Source: Pithys albifrons albifrons
Taxonomy: Eukaryota; Chordata; Aves; Passeriformes; Thamnophilidae
Assembly: GCF_047495875.1 (NCBI RefSeq)
Contig: NC_092460.1
Span: forward strand, 35,815,054 to 35,879,053
Reading direction: 5' to 3'
DNA: 64,000 bases
Shown here: piece by piece, positions 9,677 to 22,600 of the stretch
Layout: each line of letters starts with the position of its first letter
Position numbering within the stretch: the first letter of the stretch is position 1
Made by a program: the position numbers and the translations under genes
Notes under the pieces: generated by a model
What the model was told of the DNA's origin: nothing
Seen by the model: only the letters and a program-made list of their open reading frames with translations
Database searches by the model: none

Positions 9677-12600
9677 AGGACCCCTCTCAACTGCAGGATT
9701 GCTCTGGGCTTCAGAGGCAACATTTCCCCAGTGAAACACACAACCAGCTGCTCTGCTGAGAATCACAGGAGAGTCTCCATGATGTTTGTTTTCCAACTGA
9801 GGCTTTCTCTCTCCAAAATCATTACAACCTCATTTGGGAAATTTGCATCATCCTTAAATTGCAGCTACTGTTTTTATTTATGATTTGAACATTTCAGATT
9901 TTTATAATTTGTCACCCAATACTGGCCTAGCTCAATGAATCCCTAAAGCAAACTGCAGTGTGAAGACTCAACTTCTAGGATTTCCAGTCATCTTTTTCCA
10001 GAAGTTTTCCAGAAGTATAAAAAACCAAAACAACTCCACATCCATCAAATTGATGACTGAAAATTATCCATTTGAAGTGACAGAACTAGATGAACTTGCC
10101 TCAAGAGTTTTCCTGATTTATTACTACTCTGCTTTACATCCCCAAATGTTCCTCTGGAATAAGCAGAGATTACGTGAAGTATCCATCAGGAAAGACTTTG
10201 GCTCTCTGTTTTGTTTTTGAAACAAGAAACAACAAAACATTTTTAATGGAAAAAAGATGAAAGGCATAGATGAAAGCTGAGTGTGATGCCTGCACAGAGC
10301 TCTCTCCAGTTCCTCAGTCCTGTTCAAGCCCACAAGCGAGGCATATACTGTACATCACATCCCAGCATCAGAGACATTGTAACAGACCACCAAAATGGTC
10401 TGGGCCATCCTTTCTACAGAGGATATCCAAAACACAAGCTCATCTTTCATACTCAGATACATTATTGGAGGGGTTATGACAGATATAACTTGAAGCTTGT
10501 TGTGAGTTTTCTGGCATAACTGAAAAACTAGATTTATCAAAAACTTCAGCATTTGCAAATGTAAAAGGAGCCAAACCCAAAATAAATCTGACAAGCCATG
10601 TTTGGAAAAACAATGTACTGAAAAATCTTTTCCTTAGTGCTGTCTTATAAATCATGGAACAGATAAAAGAACTACAACTTTTCAGAACTCTTTCACCTTT
10701 TCTAGTTTATCTCTGCAGTTGTAAGTGGGTTCATTTGCACACATACATAGTGGTGTGTTTTTTCATTACAGTAATAGGCACTAATAACTGGCATTTACAG
10801 ACTTTTTCATGCTGCATTTGACAGTGTTAGTCCTCCTTGAATATGACTTTGGCATGGAGCTTCCTCTGTTCCAAAGGTGGGACACAAAGAGTTATCTCTA
10901 TGTTTGGCAACTTATTTAGTTCAGCTGAATATGTGCCTGCACAAATAGAATTAATAATGTGAACGATAATGCTTGACTCCTTTCTCATTTTGATATATGA
11001 TCACCAGGGAGCCTCAGCTCTTCCTTTTTGTCCTGGCACCTGATGTGGAAAAACACCTAACATTCCTAGATTTCTGGACATTCAGGAACACATTCATTCT
11101 ACTAAGAATCTTTAAAATAATGTAAAAAAGACACATGCACAAGTATGTTGTTTATGTCCTTTTCAAGGACTCCTCAGATTATCTTATATTAACTCCTCAG
11201 ATATCTCATATTACAAAAGGCATAGCTCTGATTGCTTTATTATTTTTAAAAATTATTTATTTTTCTAAAAGCTGTAATTTTTAACAGCGTGGGGAAACTA
11301 ACTCCCTCTTTAGATTTAAAATGTTAAAATACCCTATTCAAATTCTTTGTTAACCTTTCCCAGTAGTGTTTCCTATTTTATTTTTCATTATTTGAAATTT
11401 ATTTTCATTTTCCTATTAGTTAGAATTTTAAAGGTTTAAAATGCTATTACTTTAGGCAGAATATACCAGAATATTTCAACTTATAAAGAGAAATCATAAC
11501 ATCTGCAACACCTTTGCTCTTTGGCAAAGAGATGTTATGTGCAAAGCTATTTAAATTAAATAAGCAAACAGCTCTAGCAAAGCGAGCTCAGAGAACAACT
11601 GCTTGATTAAAAGGCTACTCCAATCAGTGGAAAGAGTCTCATAAACTGCAAAGGGGAATAGATTTCAGACCTCCCTGCTTTGCATATGGAACAGTATAGA
11701 CAGCAAACTACCAAGGGGTAGAACACCTGCCAATGTGCCTGAAGCTTTGCCTGAAAGTGCCATTGATTGGCATGATTTGCCTGCTAGAAATGTCAGCCTG
11801 TCCTTTAGGGTATGTGTACAAGATTAAGAGACCCATGGAGCACCTCCTGGACCCAGAACCAAAGGGCACAGAAGCAGCAGGGCGAGTTCCCCCTGTGGCC
11901 GAATCTTCACTACACACCAGTGGGCTTTGGGGCTCCGTATGCTACACCCTGGGATCATAACACACAAATGTGCGTGTGTGTGTTGGGGCCCAGAGCTTCA
12001 GAAATGCTGGGATTGCTATGCTATAGTACACAAATGGTAGAGAAACTTAAGAGGCTGAGGACCAGTGTTACCTGCCTCACAGGTTTCACATGAATGTAAA
12101 AGGATGGGGGCAGCAGTGTTGTGGGACAGAGCATGTCAAAGCTGAAGCTTTTTTGCCCATCTTGTCTTTTACAGGTGTTTCCCCAGAGTGAAATATTCGC
12201 AAACTGCATTCCAGTGCTATCTTGTCAAAAAAAAACCCAAAAAAACCCAACAGTCCAAAAAGGGGCCAGAGAGGAAGGCAGATGTTAGGAATTATGGCAG
12301 ACCAAAGGTCTTGCTCTGCAGTCCTTTTCTGTTGGGCAGTACTGACAGACCCATAGCTAGACAATGGCAGCAGCTAGTAGCTGCTTTTATCAATTCCAGC
12401 TGTGGGCATAGCCTGTTCACTCCTCTTTCTTTAGAGCTGGCAAAAAGTAAATCTAACATACTATTTTTTCCTTAAAATCTAAAATCTGTTTAATTAAATG
12501 TAAGATGTAATTTTGTGGATTTAAATGTACTGTTTTCCCACTCAGTCTGTAACTACTGAAGGTCCATAGTTATGTTACTTCTTTGTACTTCTTCACAACA

Positions 12601-15600
12601 AATCTCTTTGTTTCATTTGACATCATCCTTTTCTAAAACTGGAGTCTGAGAAAATAGAAAGTCTGTAGCTTAGGAAACAAAATAATTATCTGTCTGTTTT
12701 CCAAGGCAATAATCCAAGTCCCACATGACTAATAATGAAGCACTTAGCACGGTAGACTGTTGAATCATTATCTCACAAAAATATTGCTCTAATGGTGCTA
12801 TTTACTATACACACTAGAAAAAAATATCTCCACATGATTGGCATTTCAAAAGTGGCAATTCTGGGTTCAGAACTAAAATCCCTAGGTGTGATCTAAGGTT
12901 GAGATACTGTGCAGTCCAAAACATAATGATGATCACATCCAAGGGAATTTATAATCAACACTCGGTTGAATCAAACATACATTTAGACTGGCTATCCATA
13001 GGTTTAAAGCTCTATATATGACTGTTTTTTGATTCTGATCAGTAAGAAGAACCAAATTATCACAAAACCAAAACAGATGTCTTTTGTATTTACATTCATG
13101 TCATTTTAATGGGCTGGGCTTTTCAGCCTGCTCTGCACAGCTACTTAGGAAGTTCATTTAATAATTATCTGACTTGATAACTTCTGACTGTCAGAGAAAG
13201 ACACCATAATGCAGGAAAAGGAAGAGCTGGAGGATGGTTGCCTGCTTAACGTTTAGATAATAAGTGTGTTGGACAGATGAGTATCTGCTTGATTTATTCC
13301 TTCTTTTGAAGTCTTTAAGTAAATTATGGCTAACATAGACCAGTCCTGACAGTTAAAAATATATTTCCTTTTAGAAAATACGAAGCAATAATCTGTTGTT
13401 CTAATGCTGGAGTACTGAATGCAACTAGATGGTAACAATTTTGAAAAAGAAAATTTTGAGGTACAAACCTCACAATAGCAGAAATTGTAACTGGGATATT
13501 TTTAAACTTTTATACATTGCATATGGTCTTTTTGTTTCTTACAGCTTTTTTCATACAGAAAAAGGAATAAAATACTATGTTCTAACCATGAAATCAATAA
13601 TCTGATTCACATTGTTTTCAGCATGTTGGATTCCACTAAGAGTTCCTTTTTAACCTCATATTCCCACTTTTCTACACGATATGGACTACAAAAGATAGAA
13701 CACTACTCCTTTTTCTCTTGATTGCCAGTCAAAATGTAGTTGAGAAATGCTGCAAACTAGAAAAGTTTTATAAAGTTTTATTGACTTAGAAGTCAAGCTA
13801 CAAAAGGACATTTTGCCTTCAGCAAGGTTTTCACCTGACTTTTTCTTTAGCTAAGCACACCAGATTCTTATGTTCTGGCAGAATATACAAACACTGTACT
13901 TTTCCATGACAATGGAACCTATTTCTTAGCAGCTGCCACAGATCCTAGAGGACACTGTAATTCTCCCGTTATTCAATCCTCCTGCGGAAGGCAACCATCT
14001 GTGAGACAGACTGCTGGACACCCGCTGCCCCAGCCAGCTGTTTCCATTCTAGGCTGCAGCTGACACCTGTGACAGTAGCTAAAAGCCAAAAACACTCAAG
14101 CAAGAGAGAAACCAACTGGCAGGCTGCCAGAGACAGAGGGATGGATTAAAACTCCAGCACAAAAGCTGACATAAGCCCACCTGTGAATGAAACATCAAGT
14201 AGCAAGGAGATAAACAGCGACTTTCAGCACGCAGAAAGGCCGAAAGGGTCTCAGAAGGTTTCCTTCCCCTCAAGCAACTTTTGGACTTTGCTAGAACCAG
14301 TTTAATAATGTGCAACCATAGCTCCAGGGAATGGGAAAACTTCTTCTAGCCTTGTCCTCTCCTAGGAGCTCTGGTGGGAAAAGACTAGAATGAGAGAGAA
14401 CACGTAGAAGATTGTGGGGCAGTTCTCCATGTCTCACGGACATTAGGAACTCCTGAAATAAAACTAAAATAGGATTTAAGTGGTACATGTGGCCTGTGCT
14501 GGCACTGTGTGCATGGGCAATTTTTAGTCTGTTTGGGAAGGGGAGTCCATTCAGAAGTACCCACGAGGAGCTGGAACACTGATGGATGCAGGAGGCCCAA
14601 ATTCCTCAAGAAATTAGAGAAGAGGAAAATCACACATGGTAAGAAAAAAAACCAAACACCCAAACAGATTGTAAGATCCTTTTCATTCTCAGTAGAATTA
14701 ATGGAACAAATCTGCAGCAGATACAAACCAAAAACAGACTGAAAGTATCCTGATTTACCACACCTCGCAAAACCTAGAGATGTGTCCCAAGAATGAATAT
14801 TCTCTCTATTCAGTCCTGTAATTTTTAGATAAAATTTTCAAACTTACTACTGCTTGATGGAAAGGAGTTAACTATTTACTAACTACCATTAGCATTAAAA
14901 AGGTAATGACCTGGTACGTCTTTGCTGGCTAGCAGCTTATCTCTGGCCTGCAGGGAAATTGAGTCAATTTTCAATAACAGGCACAATTATGAATGATGTT
15001 TGCCATTAAAATAAGTTAGTGATGACGATCACCAACATTTCTGGTAACTGGTTTCTAGATTTACAACAGTGTTGGAAAACACAGGAGTTAAAATCAGTTG
15101 ACTTCTCCCTTGTGGCTCTGAAATCACATCACCAGTTTTCTCAATCGCATTACAGTCTTGTTTTCCAAGTTTTATTGTGCAGGTACAGTGTGCACAATGT
15201 TTTATTATTTAGTAGTAGAATGGCAATCACATTCATTAAATTAAAAATAAATATAAATTTGTTACTAAAGTTTGTTTTTACCAGTTTTCGCTTCTTGATC
15301 TCTAATTTGGTAATGAAACAAAACGCAATCCTTGAGAATAAAATGCAACCTAACCTGTTTTCTTAAAAGAATATATTTGAGTGTACATGCACACATTATT
15401 AATTCACGGAGCTTCTTTTAAGTCTCTTTAGAGGTGAAAGGAAGAAAACCTTTGTTTTCCCTTAGTCCTTTTATAAGGACTGAAATTCAATTTGTGAAGG
15501 AAAGCCTTTATTAATTATTTAAGACTTTATTAATAAAATCCATGAAATTACTGTTAAATTTTGTAAGTGAATTTATGGCTTGGGAAACTGCCCTTTTAAA

Positions 15601-17254
15601 ATACTGGAACAGGAATATGAATAATTGCATAAATTGGAATGTTAGGTAGAAAACAATTTAGTACTGAAGAATCTGGTGGAGCAGAGTTACCAAGAAAATA
15701 AAAGCGTATGTTGTGATACACACAAGTAGCAAAATTTTAAGAGATGTGTGCAACATTTAAGTTCTCAGATTAGACTGCAGTATTTAAAAAACCCACATAC
15801 GTAGAAGACGTACTCATCATGAACAGGACTGCTAATAGCTGAAAGGCAGAGAATACGATGAACCTTGAGAAACAACCTACTTGATGTGGGTATCATTATG
15901 TCACGTATTAAGCTATTTATAAAATAAATGTATTTTGCCGCATTAAATTGCACCGTGTCAGGTAACGACATATATTATACAGGATGGAATATCTGCTCTA
16001 TATTACCCAAGATTATAACATTAGAGAACTTGAGCAAAATTTGGGAAAAACAGGGATTTACACAGATGTAGACTTCAAAGTAAGGAGGAAGAAGACCACA
16101 GACACAGTAATTTTTCTTCTGAGAGAAGAGAGACAAGGGCAAACCAATGATGTTACCCTGTCCATTGAACCCTCAACTAATTTCTAGTTGCACAGGAAAA
16201 CTACCAACTCTTGGGGCATATTTAAGAACTCCAGACTGGACATATCCAGTATGACTAAGTTTAATGTTAGCAGAAATCGTCTCAGGCATGTTTCAGGCAC
16301 TGTCAGAAAAATGCCTTGTTAAATGTGGTTCCACGTTATTTGACAGATATGCTCATTAGGCATGTTATTGTTATCCTACCTTTCAGTAAAACAAGCACAT
16401 TCATAATTCTGTTTTATCCCCACTAACACTTTCAGAAACCATGCAGGTATGAAAGTATGATCTATGCTCTACCTGACCCCACACTTCATCAACCAAATGA
16501 TTACATTTAAAACTGCTGTCTTTCCTTTGCAGGGCAGAAAGCTTTTGCTTTCAGGGTTCCAAACCAGTTGAACTGTAAATAAAAGCTCAGTTCATCCATC
16601 ATTACTACAGATGGGTAAAAAAAGAAAACACACAGGAGTTTGATTTTCAGATCACAGGGCAGATGTTCAGACATCAGAAAGCCACATTCTTATTCAGAGA
16701 GCCTTGAGGTAACAGCACATAAAATGCAATAACCCACTTGTGCAATAATACAATTAGAGGGCTCCTTATATAGCAGAGGCAGGTGTTGAAAGGCAGTTAC
16801 TTTCAGTCCTGATACATCTCCATAATCCAGAATAGGAACTACTGGAAACTGTACCATCACAAGTCAGACTCATACACAAAGAGGTACAAGAGATGATTTG
16901 ACACACAGGTGAATTTTAACAACTTCAGGAGATGTCAAGGCAGCATACTTTACAAGTAAGTCAGTACTGCTTAGAGCACAAATTTTAAGGAAGACTATTT
17001 TGGCCCAAACCAATAAATGCAGAAAAATACAAATTAACAGAACCTTCCCCTCTCCCTCCTGCCCAGGGTAGGATGAAGATATAAGTATTTCATACAATTT
17101 ACCCAGGCCTAGTACTAAAAGAGGAATTATGAAGGAGCAAAAAACTAGGTTTTCTGTTAATTTTAAGACAAAAGAGGGTTTGTCATTAATAGAATCATGG
17201 ATACATTTCAGTGTGACAGAAAATTACTGTGGTAGCACTGGCAAATGATCTTAC
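9677..17254. other. Non-coding, presumed PIK3C2G intron
   Basis: AT-rich sequence. No PI3K exon, CR1 copy or RNA gene was recognised on either strand. Short A/C-rich runs occur near 12228-12250. I searched the minus strand for the end of the helical domain and for kinase motifs (the DRHNDN and DFG loops) and saw none. Confidence 0.55.
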
Positions 17255-17349
17255 CAGCAAAGCTGATGGGCTACTTGGATGCTCTGAAGGGAACGATTCA
17301 GCAGGAGTTTCACCAGAGGGCTTTCAAGACTCCACTCAAACTTGAGTAC
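17255..17349 (-). CDS. PIK3C2G: PIK3C2G exon: PIK helical domain, end
   Basis: Exon of 95 nt: 31 codons plus TG. The donor is TTTGCTG|GTAAGAT. The acceptor is TCTGTTAAG|GTAC, with A rather than a pyrimidine at position -3. That is a tolerated but weaker context. The translation is VLKFEWSLESPLVKLLLNRS followed by LQSIQVAHQLC. It matches the family segment KxExxxxSPLxxLLLxRSLxxxxVAHxLxW, and the split TG(G) codon would give the expected Trp. This is the last exon visible. The next should encode the WLL(K/R)xA helix and then the N-lobe of the kinase, but nothing convincing was found between here and position 1. Confidence 0.94.
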
Positions 17350-18418
17350 CTTAACAGATAAATTGATAAAAAGAATCAATTTTATGCTGGCTTTTGTGTC
17401 TTTCCTTTATAACAAAAATAGTCAGAAAGGATCCAGTGCTTAGTCTGAACAAAGTAATCAGACACACAGAATTTGCTCTAGCAGTGCAATGGGCAAAGAA
17501 ATTCAGGACCCAGGGGTCTGCTGCCCCCTGTGAGACAGGCAGGTATCATCCTGATTCTAACTGTGTTAACATACATGTAAATATGCAACTTTTCTTCCAC
17601 CACTTAAAACTATCAATGCTATATTTACTATTTTATCTGATTATCTGGTTTGAGAAATAAACCTATTTGTAAAACAGAAGCTGTGAAAGGTGAAAGATCA
17701 CATCAGTGTGTGAATGGTGTAAAGCAGTGAAGGTTCCACTGGCTCACAGTAAATACACTCATATATGCATACACAGATATCTATCATCACAAACACATGA
17801 AAAAACCCCTGAGAAACTCTGCCACGTGGAATAGTAAGTCATCCATGTGCACAGTGTTAGGCAGTAAGGGGATAAAGCTCTCAAAAGTTCCTCCTCAGTT
17901 GTAACACAGGATCTGCTCAATCCCCAAGTGCTTTGGAAGCAGCGAGGCTACAACTTGCAAAACATTAATTTCCAGTGAAATGCGATGTACATCTCTAAGG
18001 AGAGTTCTACACCCTGATGTCCAGGTTACTCTATGTTGACAGTGATTCTCTTGGTATATATAGTATTAAGAAAACTCTGATTTGTGGCAACACCATTTAC
18101 TTCCTTGGGTGCAATGAAGCCCTGCCACCTGCTCTGGGGACTAAAGCTTAATTTCTCTTGTTTAAATGTATATTTAATTTTTCTTTGTTACCTGTAAATA
18201 CCTTCATGCACTATTTAGAAAAGCTCAATCAACATGTCAAAAGAAGTGGAAAACACTCTATATCTTGGCCTAATTTTTAATTCAATCATTGTATCAGGTG
18301 ATCAGCTTTCTTATTTATTCCTCTTTTAATGCATCAACCCACCTGAAAGAATCAAAAGTATTTAAACAAGTTATTGATCAGGACAGACAACTTCCTTGGC
18401 TATCGATTTCCTCCTTAC
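17350..18418 (-). other. PIK3C2G intron (1069 bp)
   Basis: The shortest intron here, between the two last helical-domain exons. Nothing else was recognised in it. Confidence 0.85.
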
Positions 18419-18512
18419 CTGAACCAGCTGTGGGAGGTATTCTAAGAACTCATCATTTGACATATTTTCTATCTGTTGGACTGCTGTTCTGCGAATATCT
18501 TGATCTGGAAAA
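18419..18512 (-). CDS. PIK3C2G: PIK3C2G exon: PIK helical domain, middle
   Basis: Exon of 94 nt: one entering base and 31 codons, ending on a codon. The acceptor is GGCTCTAG|TTTT and the donor is GTTCAG|GTAAGG. The translation is FPDQDIRRTAVQQIENM, then SNDEFLEYLPQLVQ. It is the most recognisable piece of the whole gene: the FPDxx(I/V)RxxAVxx(I/L) and (D/N)DELLxYLPQLVQ helices are shared by all PI3K helical domains. It continues in phase zero into VLKFEW of the next exon, where the family has (A/V)LK(Y/F)E. Confidence 0.96.
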
Positions 18513-19024
18513 CTAGAGCCAAAACAAAGAGGTATCATTAAGAGTATTGAATCACTGCAACTCTCCTGAGCTCTCACTGATATAAAACATTAGAAAAAGT
18601 GGTTTTCTCTCAAACTGGAACAGGACTAAAAAATCAATTAATTGGCTCTGTTGTAACGAGAGTCAAGAAACACATCATAGATAACTTAATTGGATTGATT
18701 GTTACAGTGTCATACAGCGAAAAAACCCAACCTGATCTTCAAATACCTTTTCTAATTTGAGCCATCATGTGTTGTAATTTCCTGAAATATGAAGTAAATT
18801 ACAGATCTCTTGTTGCTCTTACTTACCTGAAATAGGAAATTTCTGTGCTATGGAAACTTTTACCTTGAAGACTTTTGTTTTGAGCAACAACAGAAAAGCT
18901 TGAAATTTCCCATAAAAAAGGCATTTCTGATAATTTATTCCAATGTCAGCTCTTCTGGTTTGTATTTATAACAAAATCAAGAATACTTTTTAAACAGAAG
19001 TAATTTTGAAGCTGAAAACATGAG

Positions 19025-19119
19025 GGTTTGGTTTTTGTTTTTTTTTTTTGGTTTTTTTTTTTTTTTTAGTTTTTGTTTTTTGTTGGTTTTTTTTGTTTGT
19101 TTGTTTGTTTGTTTTTTGT
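19025..19119. repeat. T-rich low complexity with GTTT repeats
   Basis: Several long T runs interrupted by GG or G, followed by five GTTT units near 19093-19113. Read on the gene's strand it is an A-rich tract. Confidence 0.85.
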
Positions 19120-19588
19120 AAATAGAAAGCTTAGTAAAAAAACATCTTCCCTCAGAAAGGCTCCAAGTCAGTGAAAGAGATATTTCTGACAGGAAAATGT
19201 TTGAGTTCTCAGCATAAGCTATATTCTAAACTAATTCTGGTAGAACGCAGAGTGGTGCTAGCCTAGTATAGATTTTGTGATGGAGCTCTCAGCGTGAAAA
19301 TGATAAAAGAAGAAAACACAGGGTAGCAGCAGTGATAATCCAGAGAAAGAAGGCTGGATAATATAAATGGTAAAAACATGATCTTTAAAAGAGAATGAAA
19401 TTTTGATGCAACCTGACTGATTGAAACTGACTCTTAAGAGAACATTTTCTCTTTTTACAGAAAAAGTCAAAAAAAGTACAGTGTCTCTTAATATCTGGGG
19501 GCAAATCCCCCCAATATTTTAAGGCCTTTTTTGTAATATAAAAATTATTTCTACCGTTTCACATTTTACAATTATGACATTAATCATT

Positions 19589-19634
19589 AAAGGTTGGACT
19601 TGATCTTGGTCTTTTCCAGCCTTTATGATTCTAT
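19589..19634 (+). repeat. CR1 LINE 3' tail (short)
   Basis: AAGGTTGGACTTGATCTTGG followed by TCTTTTCCAGCC and ATGATTCTAT. This is the extreme 3' end of a CR1 copy in sense orientation on the plus strand, severely 5'-truncated. Confidence 0.8.
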
Positions 19635-22600
19635 ACACAGAGAATTTCAGGTCCACAGAAGTTGGCTGGATTTCTTCAAACTTGGTTTTGCTACTGTTCC
19701 CTTTTCACAAGGAAAGAAGAGATGTGTTCTTCTGTGTGTGTCTGCTTTGTGGTGTCATCCTTATCTGCGTATCAGTCCTTGCATGTCGTCCATTGCCGTC
19801 CCAACAATCTTTTCTGTCTTCTCCTGCAGCAAACTGGGATCATTCACAGAGACCTTTCAGTTACCAGAGCTGCAAGAAAGCTCATCTCTGCCAAAGAGGC
19901 AAAAATGTCTTCAAACAACACCACGTTCCATTGGATGTTGTTCAGAAGAGCTGCTGGGCTTTGATCCAGTCTCTGAGGACAAGAACCTGCCCCACGAAAA
20001 GCAGGAAATCCCTGCCCTCTGAACTGATGTGGCTGTTAGGATCCTTGGAAAAATTTCTGATTTGGCAGTGTAGGCACACATAAAAATGATGACTAAAGGA
20101 TGTGGGTTATCCTGACAATGCACCTTGAGGAAAATCCTTTGAAATCAGAACCACCATGCATGGCAGAAGGTGTCACAGGCCAACAGTGTTAGTGCTTCAA
20201 GAGCTCAGAACAAAACTACACTGCTCCCTTCCCACCTTCCCATCCAGAACCTTTTGCCAACAAAATACCCAACAGAAATGCAAATCAGAGGTGAAACAGA
20301 GGAGACAGCTCCATATTTGCAGCAATGACTGTTTGTTGCCATCAAAAGAGAAAAAGTAGCAAAGTCAAGTGCTCAGAAATATAATGGCACCTGCTGTTTG
20401 AATCTTGAGCCTTTCAAGTTCAATAAAACAAGCTGAAGCAAAAGAGTGTGTATACTTTATGTGAACTAACTACAGGCCATCAAATAAAAATGTGGGTATT
20501 TTGATTAAAAAAAAAGGTGAACAGTTGGACTTACTTGAAAGGCCTGGTTCTCTGGCTGCCACCTGCAGCATTTTCAACCCCCCTTTTAACAACACAGCTC
20601 AGGTCTGGGTTTATTATTGTTTGTCTGTTAGGGTACATATTTGATGGTGTTTCTAATGCAGTTTATAATTTGTATAATGCTGAGAGGGCCTTGATGGGGA
20701 GAGGAGGAATATATTATAAATAAATTATTATGATGGGCCCAAATTAGCATGCTTTACAAGACTTTTTTTTAAACTTATTTATTTTAGGCAACCTATTAGT
20801 TATGAGAAGCTGTTACTTCAATATCCACATGGCTATTTAGAAAAAAACATATTTGAAGGAGGTATATATATTATAAAAACAATTCCTTTCATATCGTCCT
20901 ATTTTCTAATTATTCAGTTGCTCCAAAGGCTGGTGTGCCAAACATGTGCAGATAATATGGAAATTAGTCTTTCCTTTTCCCTTCTTGCCTAGTTCAACAG
21001 GTTACTGAACAGTGAAATACACTCTACAAAGGCACCAAGTCAAGCAGAAAAATGTTATTACTTAGTTACAGCTTGTCCTTACTAGAAGCCAAGATCTGAA
21101 CATATGCAATGCTGTATCTTTTCCAGCTAAACAAAGAATGTTAAAAATTATTTAAATCCCAAACTTCCTAGAAAATTCAACACCAAACATTTGATTTATT
21201 AATAATTAATTTGCTTCAAGTCAAAACTGGAGTTATATCTAAGTTACCAAAAGTAGCACAGGGAGATCTGATTAGGATAAGGATGAGCTCAAGTGCATGA
21301 GCACTGTGGTGAAACATCTGCAGGACAGGTTGCTTCAGGAAACATGGTTCTTGTCATTCTTCCTGAATAAGATTTTAGTAATTTGTTGGTTGTGGTTACT
21401 AAACTACTTCCTTCAGATTGTAAATCTCAAGGTCAGCCTGAGGCTTAGTTGAGTCTTTTTAATAGACCTGACAATCTGTTGAGCCCTAGATTTAATAGCC
21501 ATTGCTCCCTTTGATTTCAGTGCTGTTCAGGGCCACAGGTACAATGGGTAACAGGTACAATACTTAATTCATATTTAAATATTGTACACAGGTCCCATAT
21601 TTAATTCTATTTGTTTTCCCCTGCACATTTGTATAATAGCAAACATTTAACATCCTCAAAAACATTAGAATTACATGAAATTCTTATGAACTCCACTAGT
21701 ATTACATGGTGCTTATGCTATTCATGCTTATATAAACAGTTTGGTAAAAGCCAGTAATAGGGTATGGTCCAGAAGCAGATCTGCCTGAAAAAAATCCTAC
21801 CTTCACATGCCTGGAAACTATGCCATCTTGTAGGCTGGTAATTAATTAGGGCTGGAAGGGTTTTTTCCCAGTGAATGATCTTGCAAACATTTGAGTTGCA
21901 TCAAATCTGATTTTAATAATCCATAAATTACACTTGATTAGAGGACATAATTAATTGATTTTTTGGCTCTGTGACACAAAGCAAGAGAAATCCCTTCAGG
22001 CTTAAGATAAAGCTTGATAGTTTGGATATTAGAGGACAACCAGCTTCTAGGGCTTGTTACAATGAATATGCAATTGTTTAAACCTACTGAAAACTGTGAA
22101 AGCAGAGAAGTGAGACAACTCTGTAACAACAAATTCAATATTCCAGTCTTTAAGGGCACACGCCCAAGAAAGAGGAGCTCATGTGTAGCACAGCTTGTCA
22201 ACATTAGATCAATTTTGCAAAGGATTTAAACCAAAGATTGTCACATTCCTGACACGTGGCTTCTGAAAATGTCTTCAGAGAGGCAAGACATCTGGGGACT
22301 TCTCTTCCCTAGCTCTTTTATGAATTTCACCAAAACACCTGAGAACTTTGTCAGAAAAAAAAGTAAATTAAATGGTAATGTTCATCCAGGTTTAGGTTTC
22401 CATTTACTTCTAAGTTTTTTTTTTCTCTACAAACAACCTCTTAGTCTATAAATTCTTCAGTGAACAGAACTGCAGTGTTCCTCATTTATTTGCCCAACTG
22501 CATTGTAGCATCTTGCTGCTTTTTCTTTTGGATGATTTTTTTGTTCTCTCTTCTGGTAATGTGTATTCCAGAACGGAGGTTGTGACTTCTTGTAGGTTTG

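Larger units (their letters stand above)
8088..9734 (+). pseudogene. gag: Truncated retroviral gag, fused to LTR and host sequence
   Basis: Open frame of 548 codons from the ATG at 8088. The start is chosen because it gives MGAALGKS, a classic N-myristoylation signal for matrix. Residues 1 to about 95 form a retroviral matrix domain (basic, with conserved Trp). A long Pro-rich region follows, with a PPEY late-domain motif at residues 168-171. Capsid begins near residue 404 (FPV, then LPQW, LKDIKKAI and SPYMLSLLESF), of betaretrovirus-like type. Authentic gag ends near residue 508 at the junction with the inverted LTR piece. Residues 509-527 are antisense LTR and 528-548 are flanking host DNA up to a TGA. 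The C-terminal half of capsid, nucleocapsid and all downstream genes are absent, so it cannot make functional particles alone. There is no stop or frameshift before the junction. Confidence 0.88.

Noticed and set aside
1..17254. Search for the PI3K catalytic-domain exons
   Set aside because: No minus-strand match to the conserved ATP-binding or DRHNDN/DFG segments was seen, so none is reported. They are probably beyond position 1.
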